The translations under genes were made by a program, and so were the position numbers. A stretch of DNA of 64,000 nucleotides, from NCBI RefSeq assembly GCF_022539665.2, contig NC_081331.1, forward strand, positions 2,514,501 to 2,578,500, in the 5' to 3' direction. Source of the stretch: Daphnia carinata (taxonomy: Eukaryota; Arthropoda; Branchiopoda; Diplostraca; Daphniidae). Position 1 is the stretch's first letter. The number at the start of each line of letters is the position of its first letter. Below are positions 23,966 through 38,280 of the stretch, piece after piece. The notes under the pieces were generated by a model. The model searched no databases. It was given only the letters and a program-made list of their open reading frames with translations, and was not told the origin of the DNA.

Positions 23966-26900
23966 TTAAAATGAGGAAGAAGAAGAATCTGAAGAAATGA
24001 GAAACTCTCCATCGCGTTGCTGTTGTTGTTGTTGCTGTAAATGCAACTGTTGTTGGTGATGGTGGCTAACAGAAAATCCACCAGCGATGCGAGCTTGATG
24101 TTCAGCCGCTTTTGCTCTTAATTCAGCAACGCTGTTCATTCGGAAATCATCAACCGGTGAACGGGCGTGATGAAGTTGAGCTGCCGCATAGCTGGCCATA
24201 TAAGTACTGGCTTCGTTGGACGTCGGTGGATGCAAATGAGACAAATGTCCGTGTTGATGTTGGCCGGTTGTTTGAATACCTACCGGAGAATGTTTACTGG
24301 TGTGTTTATTGCCGTTAGGTTCTCTATTAGTTTTATCCGGCTGTTCGTCGCCACTCGAATGATCACGTCCATCGTTCGGCCCAGTCCCCGAGTCTCTCGT
24401 CCGTTCACCATGTCCTCCACCACCATTTTCTTCGTCATCTTCTTTATTGCTTTCGTCACCACTAGTCAACTGATGCGCCGCTTCTAGTGATTTTCGATGC
24501 ATACCTTTTAATCGGAATTAACGGGTCATTAGCATATCGGTTTGTAGGGAATAATTGCGTGAAATTTAATTTAAATGGGGAAAAAACGTACCGAGTAGCC
24601 AGGGAGCGACGCATTCATTTTCTTTGGCTGATTTGACGATCGTATCTGGTAAAGGAAGCGAATGACGTACCATAGCGCCGTACAGGCCGTATTCGGCCAT
24701 GATGGTCGACCGGCCCCAACATTTTTCCGTTTTACGCCATTTAGCCCGTCGGTTTTGAAACCACACCTTTTAAAAAGATTAAATATTTTTGATTTTATGC
24801 ATTTCTAATTTTAATTGACGTTAAGCCTATTATTTGTAAGGTGTTAGTTACATCGATGCGCATACTGACACGGATAGTTTAAAGGTAAACAATTTTTATG
24901 TACATGTAACAGAGTACGAAAAAGTAGTGAGGGGAGGGGGAAGGCTTTTACTCACAGCGGGGAGTATTTGTAATTGGCGCTCGCTTGTTATTGTATAACG
25001 AGACCGGTACGACCGTGTACTACGTGCTGTTGTGCACAGAAAGGGAGGAGCCGAGATTGGATGCTCATCATCCATCGTTCCTTTTTTTTCCCATGCCATA
25101 CAAATGTATCCTTACAATGATACACCACCGCGCAATAATACAAGAGTCAAAGGTTATATTACCCTCAATATTTAATGGCCTAACAATATATCAAGAAACT
25201 GACTCAATTTTTCTCACGCATTGAATAATTTTACGTAATAGCTATGACTCACACAGTTCTGCGAATCACAGTCGTACGTAATTCGCAACTATTACAACAG
25301 AAAAAAAAAGGAAGGGCGAAATATTTGCTAAAAAGAAGTTGGGGGTGCAACACAACAATGGGGAAAGAGTGTAACACATCCATCTTTACTTGTTTGCTAG
25401 GGGATATTATTTGCTGAACTCCCCTTGTTTATTCATAGCTCGTACATTTTTTTTTTCGCACCCACGTAAAAATAATTGCTGGAACACGCGCCTATTTTAC
25501 CAACCCTCTACTCAGCTTATGCCATTTAAGCGTTAATATTCCGGATAGATGCGCGCGCACATACCAATTTCCTAACAGAATATCTCAGCGTACAATGTAA
25601 CGATAGTCCAATAAAAAGAGAAGCCAAAAAAAAAAAAAAATTGGAGTGTAATCAATTAATTGGTTTGTAAGGGAACAAGGCTAGAAAAAAGTAATCAGCA
25701 ATCTGAGAATCTTCTGGTCGTCTTTGTGGATAGGCTCTATTGGATGTGTGCGTCGTACACTCTTTTTTTTTTTAAATAGACACCACCCCTTTGCTGAAAA
25801 AGAGTGGGCCATTGCGACGCCTGATGACGTCAGTGTGACTCGGATAACCGAAAAAAGGGGGGAATGAGAGAGCGGACGTCTGTACTAATTGGTTCTTAAT
25901 TAAGAAACGACGCTTGGCCTCCCCAAAGTAAAACTTGTTTTCTTACTGTAAGGCTTTAGCGTATATATTTTTTTATTTAATAAGTGTACGCCTCTCGTTT
26001 TCTGTAATGTCTCTTTTGTTTTCAGTTGTGGACAGAGAGCCCGTGAAACTGTAGATCCTCACAAGTGCACTTTTTTTTTTAGTACTCTGCCGCTCTTCTT
26101 CGTCCCATCCAGCCATTTGTTCTTTTAGCGCTTCCTTTCGACTCTTTTACACATCCATCCGTTACAACACGATACGGCTGCAACGTAAAAAAAAACGCGC
26201 CCTCAACAGCCGGCACTTTCCCGTCTATGGCGGCCGATGTTGTGCGCGCTGATTGGTCATTACAAGGCGAAAGAGGCAAGCCGTACAGACGTATTGTCTT
26301 ACATCTCTCTGTTTCTCTTGTGATTCGTACAGCTGGCCATGTCATTCTTTATTACAAATTAGGTCTTCCCATGTTAACTGTTAGAAAGATAACATGGAAC
26401 ATTTTTTTTATAAGGTCTCTTTTCATTTTCTTTCATGTTTCGCAAAGGGGGGGGGGGGTAAGCAATGCTGCGCAGATTGCTAGGATGAGTGCTCCTATAT
26501 GGAGCCATCATTCGGAGTAGGATCGATGGGAATGTATTGAAGGAAATAAGCAATCAGAAAACGGGACGCTCCAGTCATCTCTTTTTTTGAGCTTATTGTC
26601 TTTTTTTTCTTCTCTTTACGAGACACAACGGAATCACTGTCTGTATGGTGATGGATTATAATACGCAAGTCTACGAGATAGACGTCATGTCCTTGTTTGA
26701 TTTTTAGAAACTTTTCCTTTGCGTTCGCTATCGTGTTCAACAAAAGACGTGTCAGCAGCAGTGGATGGGTGGTATATTGCCAGTCTGTGATTGGCTGGCC
26801 ACCAAAAAAAGAAAAAAAAAATCGGGTAATATTAAAAGAGCCGAAGAGGAACAAAAAAATTGTTCTGTGTATGCCGTCATCCTTTGATGGCCAATAGAAA

Positions 26901-29900
26901 AAGCTAGAAAACAATAGAGACGCTGTATATTGGGGTGTACATTAATGTTGGAGATTCACACAAAGAGAAAGAGCATGAAATTGCTGCTGCTTTTGAAATC
27001 TACTCCCCCCCCCCCATCGTTTGATATCGGGTAGCTTGAAAATATTTGAAGAAAAATGTTTCTAAAGTCAAGAAAAAAGAGTATTATATATATAGGGGCT
27101 TGATAATCAAGTCATTATCAAGTTTCAGAAATGAGGGTAAAAGAATTCGGAAATATTGACGCAATGATTTTCTTATTGGCGTATAAAAGTGGAACATTGT
27201 ATGAATAATTTAGGTGAAGTTCTTGGCCAAGATAAAAAATGTCGATATCATCACATTTTCACGATGAGACGATATTGCCAGACGAACCCTAAAAACCCCA
27301 TTTTTTAAATTGGAATTTGGATGGAAATCAGAAATGGACGAAAAGCGATGACAGTGCGAAACCACACCCACGAATAGGTGTGTCTGGCATTAATTGTTTT
27401 ACGTGCTGCGCCCAATGGAACAATCAAACGAACGTCAGAGCGAATCGAATCTACATATCGCCATTGATCAGCTCTTTTTCCGCTTGGCGTATCCTTATTG
27501 AATTGTCGACGGGAAAGCTGATAACGTGACTTGATTACACCAGAAGCTCATCATTTTCAACTTAATTATCTACGGGCCAAATAATTCCGATGACTGCGGC
27601 TTTTGTTTTCTACGACTCATCAGAAATTCTTTCACTGCGTATTGGTCGCTGCTCGATATATGAACAGATTACGGAGATTGGTTCGTCACTTTCAATACAA
27701 AATGGAGAGAAAAGAGTGTAATAATTTATTAATAATTCACGCGCAAAGTCGTCTAGCACGTACTCAAAAATCCCAATTTTAAAGCCAATCTCGACAAGAA
27801 AATTGGAAATGGCAAAACCTTTATTAAAAATCGTGCGCGGAGAATCGATTCTACGTCAATTATAATAATCTCGAGTATCAGTGGTAAATAATTCGTAAAG
27901 GGAAAAATCGAGTGGGATTATAAAAAAAATATAGGGTGAGTGTGAAAAAGGTTACTGGCCTCCCCTTTTTTGCTAGTCACATGATCCTCCACTCGTTTGC
28001 TCGTGATAATGTGACGAAACAATATACACAGACCACGTAATAATAAATACTCCGAGTCCCCTATTGTGTGTACGTGTGCTGAGTTTCGACGTCGTCAACA
28101 TGAACGAGAGTGTGGGGGGGGGACAAAGTGACAATAGCTGGCCACCCTCTCTGCGTTTTTTCAAGTATTTTGTATATCACTGGAAAATACACGGAACGGG
28201 GGTGTACATGTAAAAAAAGGTGAGGAGATTTTTGGGACAAAAAAATTGTTCGTCTTTGATTTAGAAGTTCTTTTCTTTCTTTTTTTTTTTTTTAGGTGGG
28301 CAAATCTAAACAGGATGTAGCGCCACCTTCAATGCGGCAATCTGTGTAAATATAATCTCGTCTACAACTCCCCCCTTTTTTTTTATCCCATAAAGTTCTT
28401 TGATCCTATTCAAACGGATGAGGTGAGAACTGGCAAGCTCAATCTCGCATCTCGTATTTCCATCTTCAACGGTGCTTTCCAAGAAAATAAATAATTCCTA
28501 TTCATTCAATCTGGTTGCTGATTATTTCACACCCACTTTCTTATCCGCCTCACACACTGATGATATTACACCTTTTGTACTTCCCCACACCTTCTTTTTT
28601 TTTTAAATATTTAATCATAACATCACCCTTTTCATGTTTTTCTTTCCCCGCAAAAAAAAGGAGGGAGAAACGTCTTAATAACTTTTGATGGTATCGAATT
28701 AAAACATCTCGTGATATTTTAATGTACTGCCTACGCGTTTTATCGAGTCGCTACGCCAACGCACAACGCCTTCGAGAATCTTCTTGGCTTGTAATATCGC
28801 ATTAAAGAGGCACGAAAAATTGGGGACACGACTGGCGTGGCACGCAAGACAAAGAATAGGACATGAAAACAGTGAAAGAAGATTGGTTGATTGGGTAACC
28901 AGCTGACGATGGCGGCCCAGCAATTGGATTGAGGACGCAAATCGATTTTTTTCTTAATAGGCAATTGAGCAATTACAGATTTTTGAATATTTTTACATGA
29001 GGAAAACTGAGTGCGAAAGATAATTTTTTTTTTAGAAAATTTGATGGATAGAGACGAACCATTCGGAAAAATATAGATTTTCTTTTTGTTGAGTAATAAA
29101 AAGGGTGGACGTGAGGGCGAACAGCTCCAGTCAAATAGAAAACAAAAAAAAGGAAAAGGGAGAAAGGGGAATAATAATAAAAACGTGGCCAAAACGACAG
29201 GACGAATGGCTGCGTTCATCCATTCCGCCAAGTGCCTCCTCTTTTACCCCCTTTCTTTTTCTCGTTTGGCTTCACCAGCATATCCTCCTCCCAATGACGG
29301 GAGTGTTCAGCGCGGGCGCGCATTTTCAACCCATTTTCCCCAACAACCAAAATTAAGGGGAGCAAAAAATTCATAATTCGATTACACAAGACCCAGTTCG
29401 TCGTTTTTCACGAAACTCTTTCCCCTCTCTCACATTTTACTTTCACTCGTCCCCAACATTTTCATTTCCCCTCGTGATTCGCCCTGACTTTGAAAATGCG
29501 TTTCTCGATCCGATTGTACCAAAGTTCTTGCATTTTGGTATCGCGCTGAATGATTTGCGTTTTCCTTCCGCACATTTTTTTTCTTTAAAAAGAAGAAGCC
29601 GATTGAATTGATAATTAGCTAAGGTATTCATCACGTCGTCACCCGAAAACAAAAGAACACGAAGTGGGGAAAAAAGGACGTGCATATTGTAGTCTCGTGA
29701 AATTCTTTTTTTTTTCTTCTTCTTAGAAAATCCCGAGTATTCACGATAAGAATTCAAGTGGTGGAACGCCAAAAGATGGACGAGAACAAGATACGCAACG
29801 TACGGCTAATTAACAAAAAAGAAGTTTCTTTTTTTTTGTTGCTATCTCTTAATTAACTTGAACCAAAGGTTTCTTCGACCATGCTCATTCAATTGATTCA

Positions 29901-32900
29901 AACTGTCACCTTCAAAAAGCAGGATCCTTTCGCCATCTTTGATGCCTATTTCACATGTGCGCTTCATGCAATAATACGAAAGTTTAGCTGGTCTCATGTT
30001 TGGGTATATTTTCCTTATTTTTTTCGAGTGTTCCAAACACGGGGATCGGCATCTTACGCACGCTCCGCAAGTCAAGTGTTTCTCCACGTATATTTTTTTT
30101 TTTCAAAACCCACAGACAAATCACTTAAAAAAGGTATGACGATAATAGGCTTATGTGTGACAAACTATAAAACCCATTTAAATCCCAAACGTAAACAACG
30201 AAAAAATTCTGCGTTCCCACAAATGACGAAAATACGAGCACTTTGCATCATCTAATTGACAATCGAGACAACCGATGAGCCAACAAAGATGGATCTTTTA
30301 TTTTCCCCTTCCCAGACGAACAACACAAAGGTCTGTTTTTCTGGATAGGCTAACGAGAACCAATGACTTGATAATAACACGGACTAGTAGGAGAGGGGGA
30401 ACATAGTCTGGTGTCTCAAAAAAGCCGAGGGTAGATAAAAGACAATCCATTAATCGGCCTATGATGGCCGATTCGCTACAGAATTTGTTACGAGAACATG
30501 ACTGACCTCCCCAACGTGACCCGAGCGTCGTTGACGCGACGAGGGGGAGGCTCCTGGTTTACAAACCACTTTGACAGATAATCAAGATGAACGGGCTTTC
30601 CTTTTTTTTTTAGTGCGGCGACCCGCTTTCGGCCATCATCGGTGCTCTTTTTATCGGGGGAGGTTTTTGCGGCTTGGCCGAATGATCCCTGAATCACCCC
30701 GAAAAACGAGGGCCTAAAAGAGCGAAGAAAGGTACTAAAGAAAAGGGAGGAGTCCCAAAAAAAAATGGGGTGAGGGGCTTTTTATTTCTAAAAAGAGAAA
30801 AGCCAATGACTCGGACTCGAATTTTTACTTGATGGATCTACGACTAGTGGGCGACGGTTGCGTTTCTTCTCCGTGATGCATCTGGCGCATTGGCTCTCTT
30901 CTGTTTCATCGATCGATATTTTAAGAGCAAACGGAGGGGTTATTTGAATATTAGCGAGTTTGGGTCAATCGAGCGGACCGCTACTCAACAGGACCGACGA
31001 TAACTCGCATAACTGTTACGCTTATAATTCAATTACGGATGTTTGGCTGCTACGTTCCAAGCCATCAGCCAACTAAAAGAAAGACGAGATTGATGAGAAG
31101 ACATTAAACAAACAAATGTCTTTTATGTGTGCTGGTAGAAAAAAAAAACATTTGTAAGTAAGCGGATTGCCCTGTTTTGAGCTGATTCAATTAAATCGAG
31201 ATGCTACTCGTGTATATATATATATATATATACATATAAAAGGCGGATAAAAGCCCATCGATATTGATTTTATAAAAATGTCCACACAAGCGGGAGGGTT
31301 TCTCTAATCCCTAATTGATTGTGGGTCTCATTGAAAGTGGGCATTAGTGGCCTACGCATTTAGGGCATCTCGGCTGCATCTTATAATTGCATACATGTAC
31401 GATTCAAGTGCATTTACAATTCTTACATGTAACTTATTCAAAGAAAGAAATAGAGTGGAAAAATATGTTTTTCCCTGAATGTACGTAAAGACATCTGCAA
31501 GAGGATCATCACAAAAGCCTAACACGAATGACAAGAAGATTCTGCTGGGTACCCCCTCTGTTTAGGGGTGTAGGCAGCTTCCGTTTCCTTTCCCTCAATA
31601 GTTCTGCGCTATTATGTATCTAGTTTGCCCTTCTTTTCATCGACTTATTTCCTGTACGCGCTTTATCGAACGGAATTTTTTGGGAAATAAAAAAGGGAAC
31701 TGGTTAATTGCAAATTTCGTGGGCTAGCAGATTTAGCAATCATTGAAAATGATTATTACTTTGCTGCATTGTCACATGTAAATCCGTAAGTAATGAGTGA
31801 TTTAATAACCATAGAGTATCAACACTCTGCACTCAATAGCGCATAATGGTATAATAAATCAGAAAATATCTTTACGTATCTACATACAAAAGAAATGCTC
31901 ATGTCAATACGTCACGAGATGGGTATGTAATCAAGGGGGTAAATATGGATCCCGCGGGATTTGTCACCCATACATACGCAACGCCAACTCTTCCCTCCAT
32001 AGCCAACAAAAAAAGTATTCCCTATTTGTGACCCATCGTCATTGCAAGTATTACACGTCCTTATAGTGCTAATACCCTGACAGTTATCCTCTCTCTTTAC
32101 TTGTACAAGTCCCGAGAGAATGATGTAGGGGGGAGTGATTCATCAATCACGAAGAGGGATAAATACATGTGCACGTGAAAGTACGTTACATTGGTGTGTA
32201 ATCCATGTAAAGTACTCGTCAAACCAATTGAGACCTAATCAACATTTATCAATATAAGCTTATAGATTATATTGATAGAGTGAATCTAAAGATGCGATAT
32301 TCGATTAAACTGACCTGGATGCGGTCTTCGGGCAGGTCCGTTTTCAGGGAGAGCATTTCACGGGCGTAGACGTCCGGATAATGAGCCTCTTTGAAGGCTT
32401 TCTCCAATTCTTCCAATTGGTAACTCGTAAAAATGGTCCTGTAATTTAAATGAGAAAAATCGACAATCAATTTTTCAGTTGAATTTTTCGGAAATAGGTG
32501 CTGGTTTTTTTTTAAAGGTGTGAAAGGTAAAAATATTTGCATCTTGACTGACTCTAGGCCTAATGTAAAGTTTCGTATTTAGGCCTATAAAGTCAATTTA
32601 CAAGATTTAAATATGTGGTAAGGATGGGGAATTTCAGGTTATGGGAAAAGCCATTCGGGGTTTTGCAGGATCGCCGCATTCCAGTTGGAGTCGATGGATT
32701 CGTGACCATTCATAAAATTTTGTGTTTGGCTTTTATCCCTTTTCTTTGGCTGGTGCTGAAATACGTAATCAAACCTGTGCCTTCTCTTTTTCTTCTTTTT
32801 CCGGTTAGGATTGTTGGCACCGTTGACCCCGTTGTTGTTGGATGCGCCGCCGCTGACGTTCAAATCGTCCAACTTGGAGCTGTTGCAATGGCTGCCGTCG

Positions 32901-35900
32901 CCACGTCCCTCTATTCAAAACAAAAAATAAAAATTAACATTACGAAATAAACGGGAATAATATGTGTGAAAAACCAATATCGACTTGGGGGATTGACCTA
33001 GTGACGACATTCATCGGCTTATTGAATATAATCAAATCGGCTCAGTATGTCCCCCTACACCGCAAGAAATGATGACACACAAGGGGGAGTGATATATGGC
33101 ACCCGAAAAAAAGAGGATTATATGATTCATGGAATGAAAAGACGACGCCGACATCGGTATGCAACGAACGAGTTGATTAAAATAAAATATTGAGCCATAT
33201 ATACAATGGGTGTACATTGAAATGATCCCAATAGACGTGGCAGATCTAGGAAAAAGGCAATAAACTACGACATAGAACCTTGTTATGGAGCTACACCCAA
33301 TGGAATGATGTATACACGAGACCTATATACAATTAGAAAAATGTCTGACGTCGATATGCACACGTTTTAGCCAATAAATCAACCTATTGTCTGCTATTTT
33401 CCTCAATGAACATCAGGGGTTGAAACCCCCCCCCCCATTCTCACTGCATACTTTTGATATTTCTCCCCCCTTTCTCTTTTATTAAAAATTGCTGGTAGGC
33501 CTGAAATAAAAAAAAGTATTTTCTTTTTATCGACTTGGTTTTTTCTAAATTCTTGATAGTCGAAGGGTGGGGGTGACAATTTTCTCGTGCAAACGACTTC
33601 CTAATACGCCACTTAGCCAACAGCACACGAACCCTACGGGCGTTTTCGACATCAAAATTGAGTGAAACGAGCAATTGGCCAGTCGCCAACGACGATTCGC
33701 CCTCTCGACTCCCGATTTCCTTCCCCTCCCCCCTTTTTTTTTTCGTTACCTTTTGATATCGACATTTCCTGACTTCGTATTCCCTCTCCCGTACTTGTAC
33801 AGATTTTTCACGCTCACTACAAAGGCAATTCGTGATGTCACGCAATCAACCGCTTCTTTATTACGAACGACGTAATACAAAAATATCTACGAACAACGTT
33901 TCATTCTGATTACTTATGATATTATGAATTTCAATGAACAACGAGTAAAATTACAAGAACATCGCGGCCATTCGAGATTTCAAAAAAGGCCTGAAGCTAT
34001 TTCGAAACGTTGTGGAGAAAATATCTTTCAAATAAAATAAATTTTTAAAAACTCAAGTATCGATTCTTCGACAGGCCGGCGTTACGTATTTTAAAAAAGG
34101 GACGCGTCACGCAGATGGCGTCGAATTCAAAATGGCTGCCAGCGACAGCCAACGAGAACAATAAACACACAATTCATCTATAAAAATGTTGGCGCTATTG
34201 AAAGAAAGCAACAATAGAGTCAGCCATCTTTTTACGGCCTACATTTCAAAATCTAGGCCCTTGCAATGACCAAAAAATATGCAAAAACAATTCTTAAAAA
34301 AAAAAAAAGAAATTTTCATAGCATTTTTCATGTTACTCTCGATGGATACAAATCAGATAGCGGAATCAATTGGATCAAAGTCTCGTCGTCTTGACGATTC
34401 AAAATGAAGGAAATGACACGTTTCCCTTTTTCTTTTTCAACACAAAATCTATATAGGCTCAGGAAAAGAAAAACGATTGGTTTTCTTCTTTTCCGGTTGG
34501 GAAGCAAAGATTATTGGCTATCCATGTGCTGTTGGCAATCCAGCGGACTAACTAGCTACGAACGTTAATGACGAATCGATGCACATCCGAGTGCTACTTG
34601 TACTAATTTCGCGAGAATCGCCAGGTGACACTACACCGCCCTTTATACAAGATTCAAACAATTAAAAAAGTGTATGGACAAAGCCAACGGCCGAACACAA
34701 TCACATCCAGTAGGTCAAATGGAACGTACACATTTTGTAACCCTCCTCTCTTCCTGTCATCTTTTTGATCGTTTTGCCTCCTTTTTTTAAAGACGCATTC
34801 CCCCCCCCTTTGTGCACACTTAATGGCCTACAATAGAGGGGAAAAAGAATATGATAACTGAAAGCTGCTGTCTATTGAATGGCCAGTGTCCAGTAGCCCC
34901 GTTTCCTCCTGTGCGCGTAGGTGTAAAGGACCACCTCCGGAGCAAGTGCCCATGTCAGCTGTGTTGTGCGACAGTCGATTAAGATAAAAACCGGGACAAT
35001 CCAATCACATTAGATTTTTCTTTCCTTTGTAACCATCCTAGTAGACTCACAAAAGAGGGACATGCAAGCAGCAGACGGAATAGACACATTTATCACTTAA
35101 AGATGATCGCGATGTAATTCGTCCACGCCCATTTTTCCTTTTCACTTTAACTCTCGCCATGTGAGGTCTATCAACATGTGAACTTTTAAAAAAAAACCAA
35201 AATATTAAGTTAAAAAAAAAAAAAATGTACAAAAGTAGTAATTATCCAGTCATCACTTTGCTCAACACCTCAAAAAAGCGCAAATACTTATTATCTCTCG
35301 TGTACGTTGATGCCAACACGATATAAATATTTATTTAAAAAAAATTCGAGTGAGACGATTTTGGTAAAAAAAATAAAGTGGCAACGAAATACGAAGATAA
35401 AAATGATTTGGCTGTTGTGGGTTTTCCCTTGCGCGATTGTTGTGGTGTTGTGTATACCAACAAACACATTGAAAGGGAGGTATTGAATAATATCCAAGTA
35501 AATAATAATAATAGACGACGGTGACGACGCCAAGACTTGCAGAGTTCTTGAGTTACCCCACAAGCGTGTCATGTTGCATACACACACCTCTTACTATCCC
35601 ATATCTCGTGTAACGGGCAACGAGTTTTTTCTTATTTGTTTGCGTCTTTTCCCACCCTCTTTCGTATCGCACAAGAGCATCGAGTTGCGTCGATTGCTTT
35701 CAAGTTTTTTGTTTTCTATTTTCTCCGAGACGTGCACATCAAGTTAAAACGATATTCACAAAAGAACTAGAATTTTTTTTTTGTAGTGTTATGGTTCTTC
35801 ACACCGTTTCTTATTTATCCTGTGTGTGGGTTCCTTTGATAGAACTCACACCTTTTCGAATGTACTCCACCCAAGACGTTAAGTGGTCACATATTTTTGA

Positions 35901-38280
35901 AAAAAGAAATACAAATGCAATAAGCTCCATCCACGATTTGTTCCAAAAAGTCAATTTCCCTATACATATTAGCCTATACACACAAATAGAGTAATGATCT
36001 CAAAATATGTTGGTAAATAGGCGAATGAGTACAAAAAGCGCGGGCCCACAGTTCCTTGAAAGGCGATCCACGCTGTTTGGGAAATAAGTTTTGACAAGTG
36101 CTGACATGTTCAGTACATCCTCTATTTTCCATGTATATATGTCCCTAACTGAAGGAAGAAGGGCCGGAAACGGCACGCACAACAAAAGCTCGTAGCTGTT
36201 GTTGTGGTCCTCTATGGTCCATCGTCACAAAATGTGTGTACAACCAATGGACTTTTTACTAGGACAGCCATCAAAACTTTGTTCTATTGCCATATTCGTT
36301 ATTTTTTTCCGTTATTATTGTTGAGATTTTTTTTAGGGGGGGCCTCCCCTTGTCGCACTGATGTGTTCCTGTGATTTGAGTCAATGTGGGCGTTTTGTGT
36401 GTTGGACATCTACAGAAAAATTGTGGACTGCAATAATATGGCGTGTAACGCGAAAAAACCCCAAATACATTGATGTAATAATAAGAAAAAAAAGGACGAC
36501 CACAGGATGCAAAAGACACGCCCAGATAGAGAACAATTTCATAAAGCGTCTCTTCAGTTCGGGAAAAATAACGAAGGTTAAGACGAGGGTGTAGAAAAAT
36601 GCTATTCACTCCGTCTGCAATTTTTGAATAGGAAATATTGGGAGATCGAGATGGACCGCGAAGGTGGTGGGCGGGACATTAGTAATTTGAATCTCTCGAA
36701 ATGTGGTAAAAACGGTTGATGACAGCGAACAAAAGTTTGTGTTTACAGATGAATTTATGACTATAGACTTCACAATTCAATTGCTATAGGCCTGTTGTTG
36801 GGACACACTCGGTAAAGGTCAACGAGGGGTCAAACTATGATGCAAGAACGAAAGGCGTGTCTAGGCCTGCAAATCCTTTACATCAAAGTGCGAGGGAAAA
36901 CCGAGTTGTTTCTTTGTTCTAGGCCTAAAGCGTTTCTTGAATATTCAAGGATACAAAATCCAAGGGGATGGGTAACCAAATGAAACTGAAAGTTCTTTTC
37001 TCTTTGTACTTTTCTCGAAAATTATTTAAATTTCGTCTTTTACCTTAATCTTTTTGTTTACGAAACTTATCGAAATTATGCATACAAGATAGTTCTGTTC
37101 AAGGCCAAATTTTCCTGATCGAATTACAGAAAATCGATTTACTGTACTTAAAAATTGATGGCTAGATTGCCACAACTCATTGATTATTATTCTAGTCCCA
37201 TTACTAAACACTTACCACTAATTGAAAAAAAAAAAAACATTACGAAAAAGATGCTACTGATAAACGTCGGAAGTCCCCACTACACGCAAAATGTGTTGAC
37301 TTTACGTCAATGCCGCAGGCGCCGACTCAAAATTTCTTTGTTGACTGTCGCGTGCGGGAAAAATGTCTTACAACCCACACAAGTAAAAAAAAAAAATAGA
37401 CGAAGTAAGTTTCAATGTTTGTCTTACCGACTGAGGCGTTGGTATCAGATCGCATTGCGGCGCTGTCTGGCGACGGGAAAACTCCGCCGCCGCTGCCGCC
37501 ACCGCCGCTACTCGTGCCGTTGCCGACGGCTGTCGACGCTCCGGGAGCCGAGGCTGAGCCGACGCTTCCGATACTTCCGGCCGCTACGGCAGCCGCCGTC
37601 GGTTGGTGGAGGAAAGCCGCCGCCGCCGCCGCCGCCGGATTGAAATACATCCGGCTGGCGGAACTCAGCGGGTCGCCGACCATGGCCGCAGCCGCCGCTG
37701 CAGCCGCCGCGAAATTCTGGTGATGGTGCGTGAAATTGTAGGCCGCCGCTGCGCTACAACGGCTGCCGGCCGCTGCGGCCGCCGCCGCCGTCGCCGACGC
37801 GTAACTGGCCGCCGCCGCCGCCGACAAGGCCGAAAGGGCCTGATGGGCCTGTAGGCTATTGTGATGATGGTGATGATGGCCGCTCAATTCTGAGCCTTGA
37901 CTCGACTGCTGGCCATTGTTTCCTGCAGACGATGAACTACCATGATGGCTGTGATGCTGATGGGCAGGATGGGCGAACATGGCAGCGGCCGGATGTTGAC
38001 TGTGATGGTGATGATGGTGGTGATGAGCTGCGGCAATCATGGCGTGACTGTAAACGTGCTGCTGGTTGCCAGCACTGGCAACATGGTCAGTCTGATGATG
38101 AGAATGGCTACTGACCGAACTACTCGTGTTGAGACCCAACAGTTCCTGAATGGCGAATGGTGAACGTTGTGGCAACGACGAAGCGGCCGACACGCCACTC
38201 GATGCGGCCAACAAACCGCCCAGTAACCCTGGAGCGGCCATGTGAATGTTACGATCCGGATGCTGAAGTAGGTTCATCAT
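23966..38280 (-). CDS. Vsx: Visual system homeobox protein (Vsx/CHX10 class)
   Basis: Five exons (38280-37428, 32910-32775, 32438-32315, 24766-24592, 24504-23966) close to 608 residues. It is a paired-like transcription factor of retinal and interneuron development. The N-terminus has an eh1/octapeptide Groucho motif ([11 protein letters not shown], about residues 41-51), then His-, Ala- and Gly-rich low complexity. The homeodomain spans about 326-385: [20 protein letters not shown], then [12 protein letters not shown] with Gln at position 50. The CVC domain follows directly ([35 protein letters not shown]). An RV/OAR-like motif ([18 protein letters not shown]) lies near the end, then His/Gln and a Ser-rich tail. 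The homeodomain is split after the Gln before VWFQ, a position common in this class. Open frame extends eight codons above the ATG without another ATG. It is the only gene here with long introns. Confidence 0.95.
29612..29812. promoter_or_regulatory. Pair of inverted Vsx-type homeodomain sites
   Basis: TAATTAGC at 29612-29619 and GCTAATTA at 29805-29812 are the preferred octamer described for Vsx2/Chx10, in opposite orientation about 190 bp apart, within Vsx's own intron. This fits autoregulation, but the motif is short and the DNA AT-rich. Confidence 0.3.
31211..31239. repeat. (TA)n microsatellite
   Basis: Alternating TA run inside Vsx intron 3. A similar tract lies at 23571-23595 downstream of the gene. 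Confidence 0.8.
32911..37427 (-). other. Vsx intron 1
   Basis: A 4.5-kb intron between the low-complexity N-terminal exon and the basic exon ahead of the homeodomain. No nested gene is supported. It holds a cluster of ATGGC/GCCAT motifs at 34111-34230 and several poly-A or poly-C runs. Confidence 0.5.
34111..34230. promoter_or_regulatory. PHO/YY1-type motif cluster
   Basis: AGATGGCG (about 34113), CAAAATGGCTGCC (34128-34140) and, inverted, CAGCCATCTT (34221-34230) lie within 120 bp. The core GCCAT/ATGGC is bound by PHO/YY1. A similar motif is at 39073-39085 (CCAAAATGGCGGC) and another on the minus strand at 39697-39709. Function is inference. Confidence 0.3.

Larger units (their letters stand above)
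24767..32314 (-). other. Vsx intron 3, probable regulatory intron
   Basis: A 7.5-kb intron inside the homeodomain. Open frames within it have low-complexity products, lack ATGs or do not resemble proteins. Notable sequence: a TGACGTCA palindrome at 25825-25832, a 14-bp palindrome centred on TTAATTAA at 25893-25906, inverted TAATTAGC sites at 29612 and 29805, C/G homopolymers and a (TA)n tract at 31211-31239. Confidence 0.5.

Noticed and set aside
26495-26914. 139-residue minus-strand ORF
   Set aside because: It lies in Vsx intron 3, the translation is a Phe/Lys low-complexity artefact of poly-T/poly-A runs, and no domain or splice context supports it.
28740-29231. 163-residue minus-strand ORF
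   Set aside because: Intronic; composition comes from T-rich and A-rich tracts, and a shadow frame on the other strand is equally open.
30488-30697. 69-residue basic ORF in Vsx intron
   Set aside because: It starts only with GTG, ends abruptly and has no recognised motif or flanking acceptor.
37155-37854. Arg-, Ala- and Pro-rich plus-strand ORFs
   Set aside because: They are antisense reading of the GC-rich Ala/His-coding exon 1 of Vsx.
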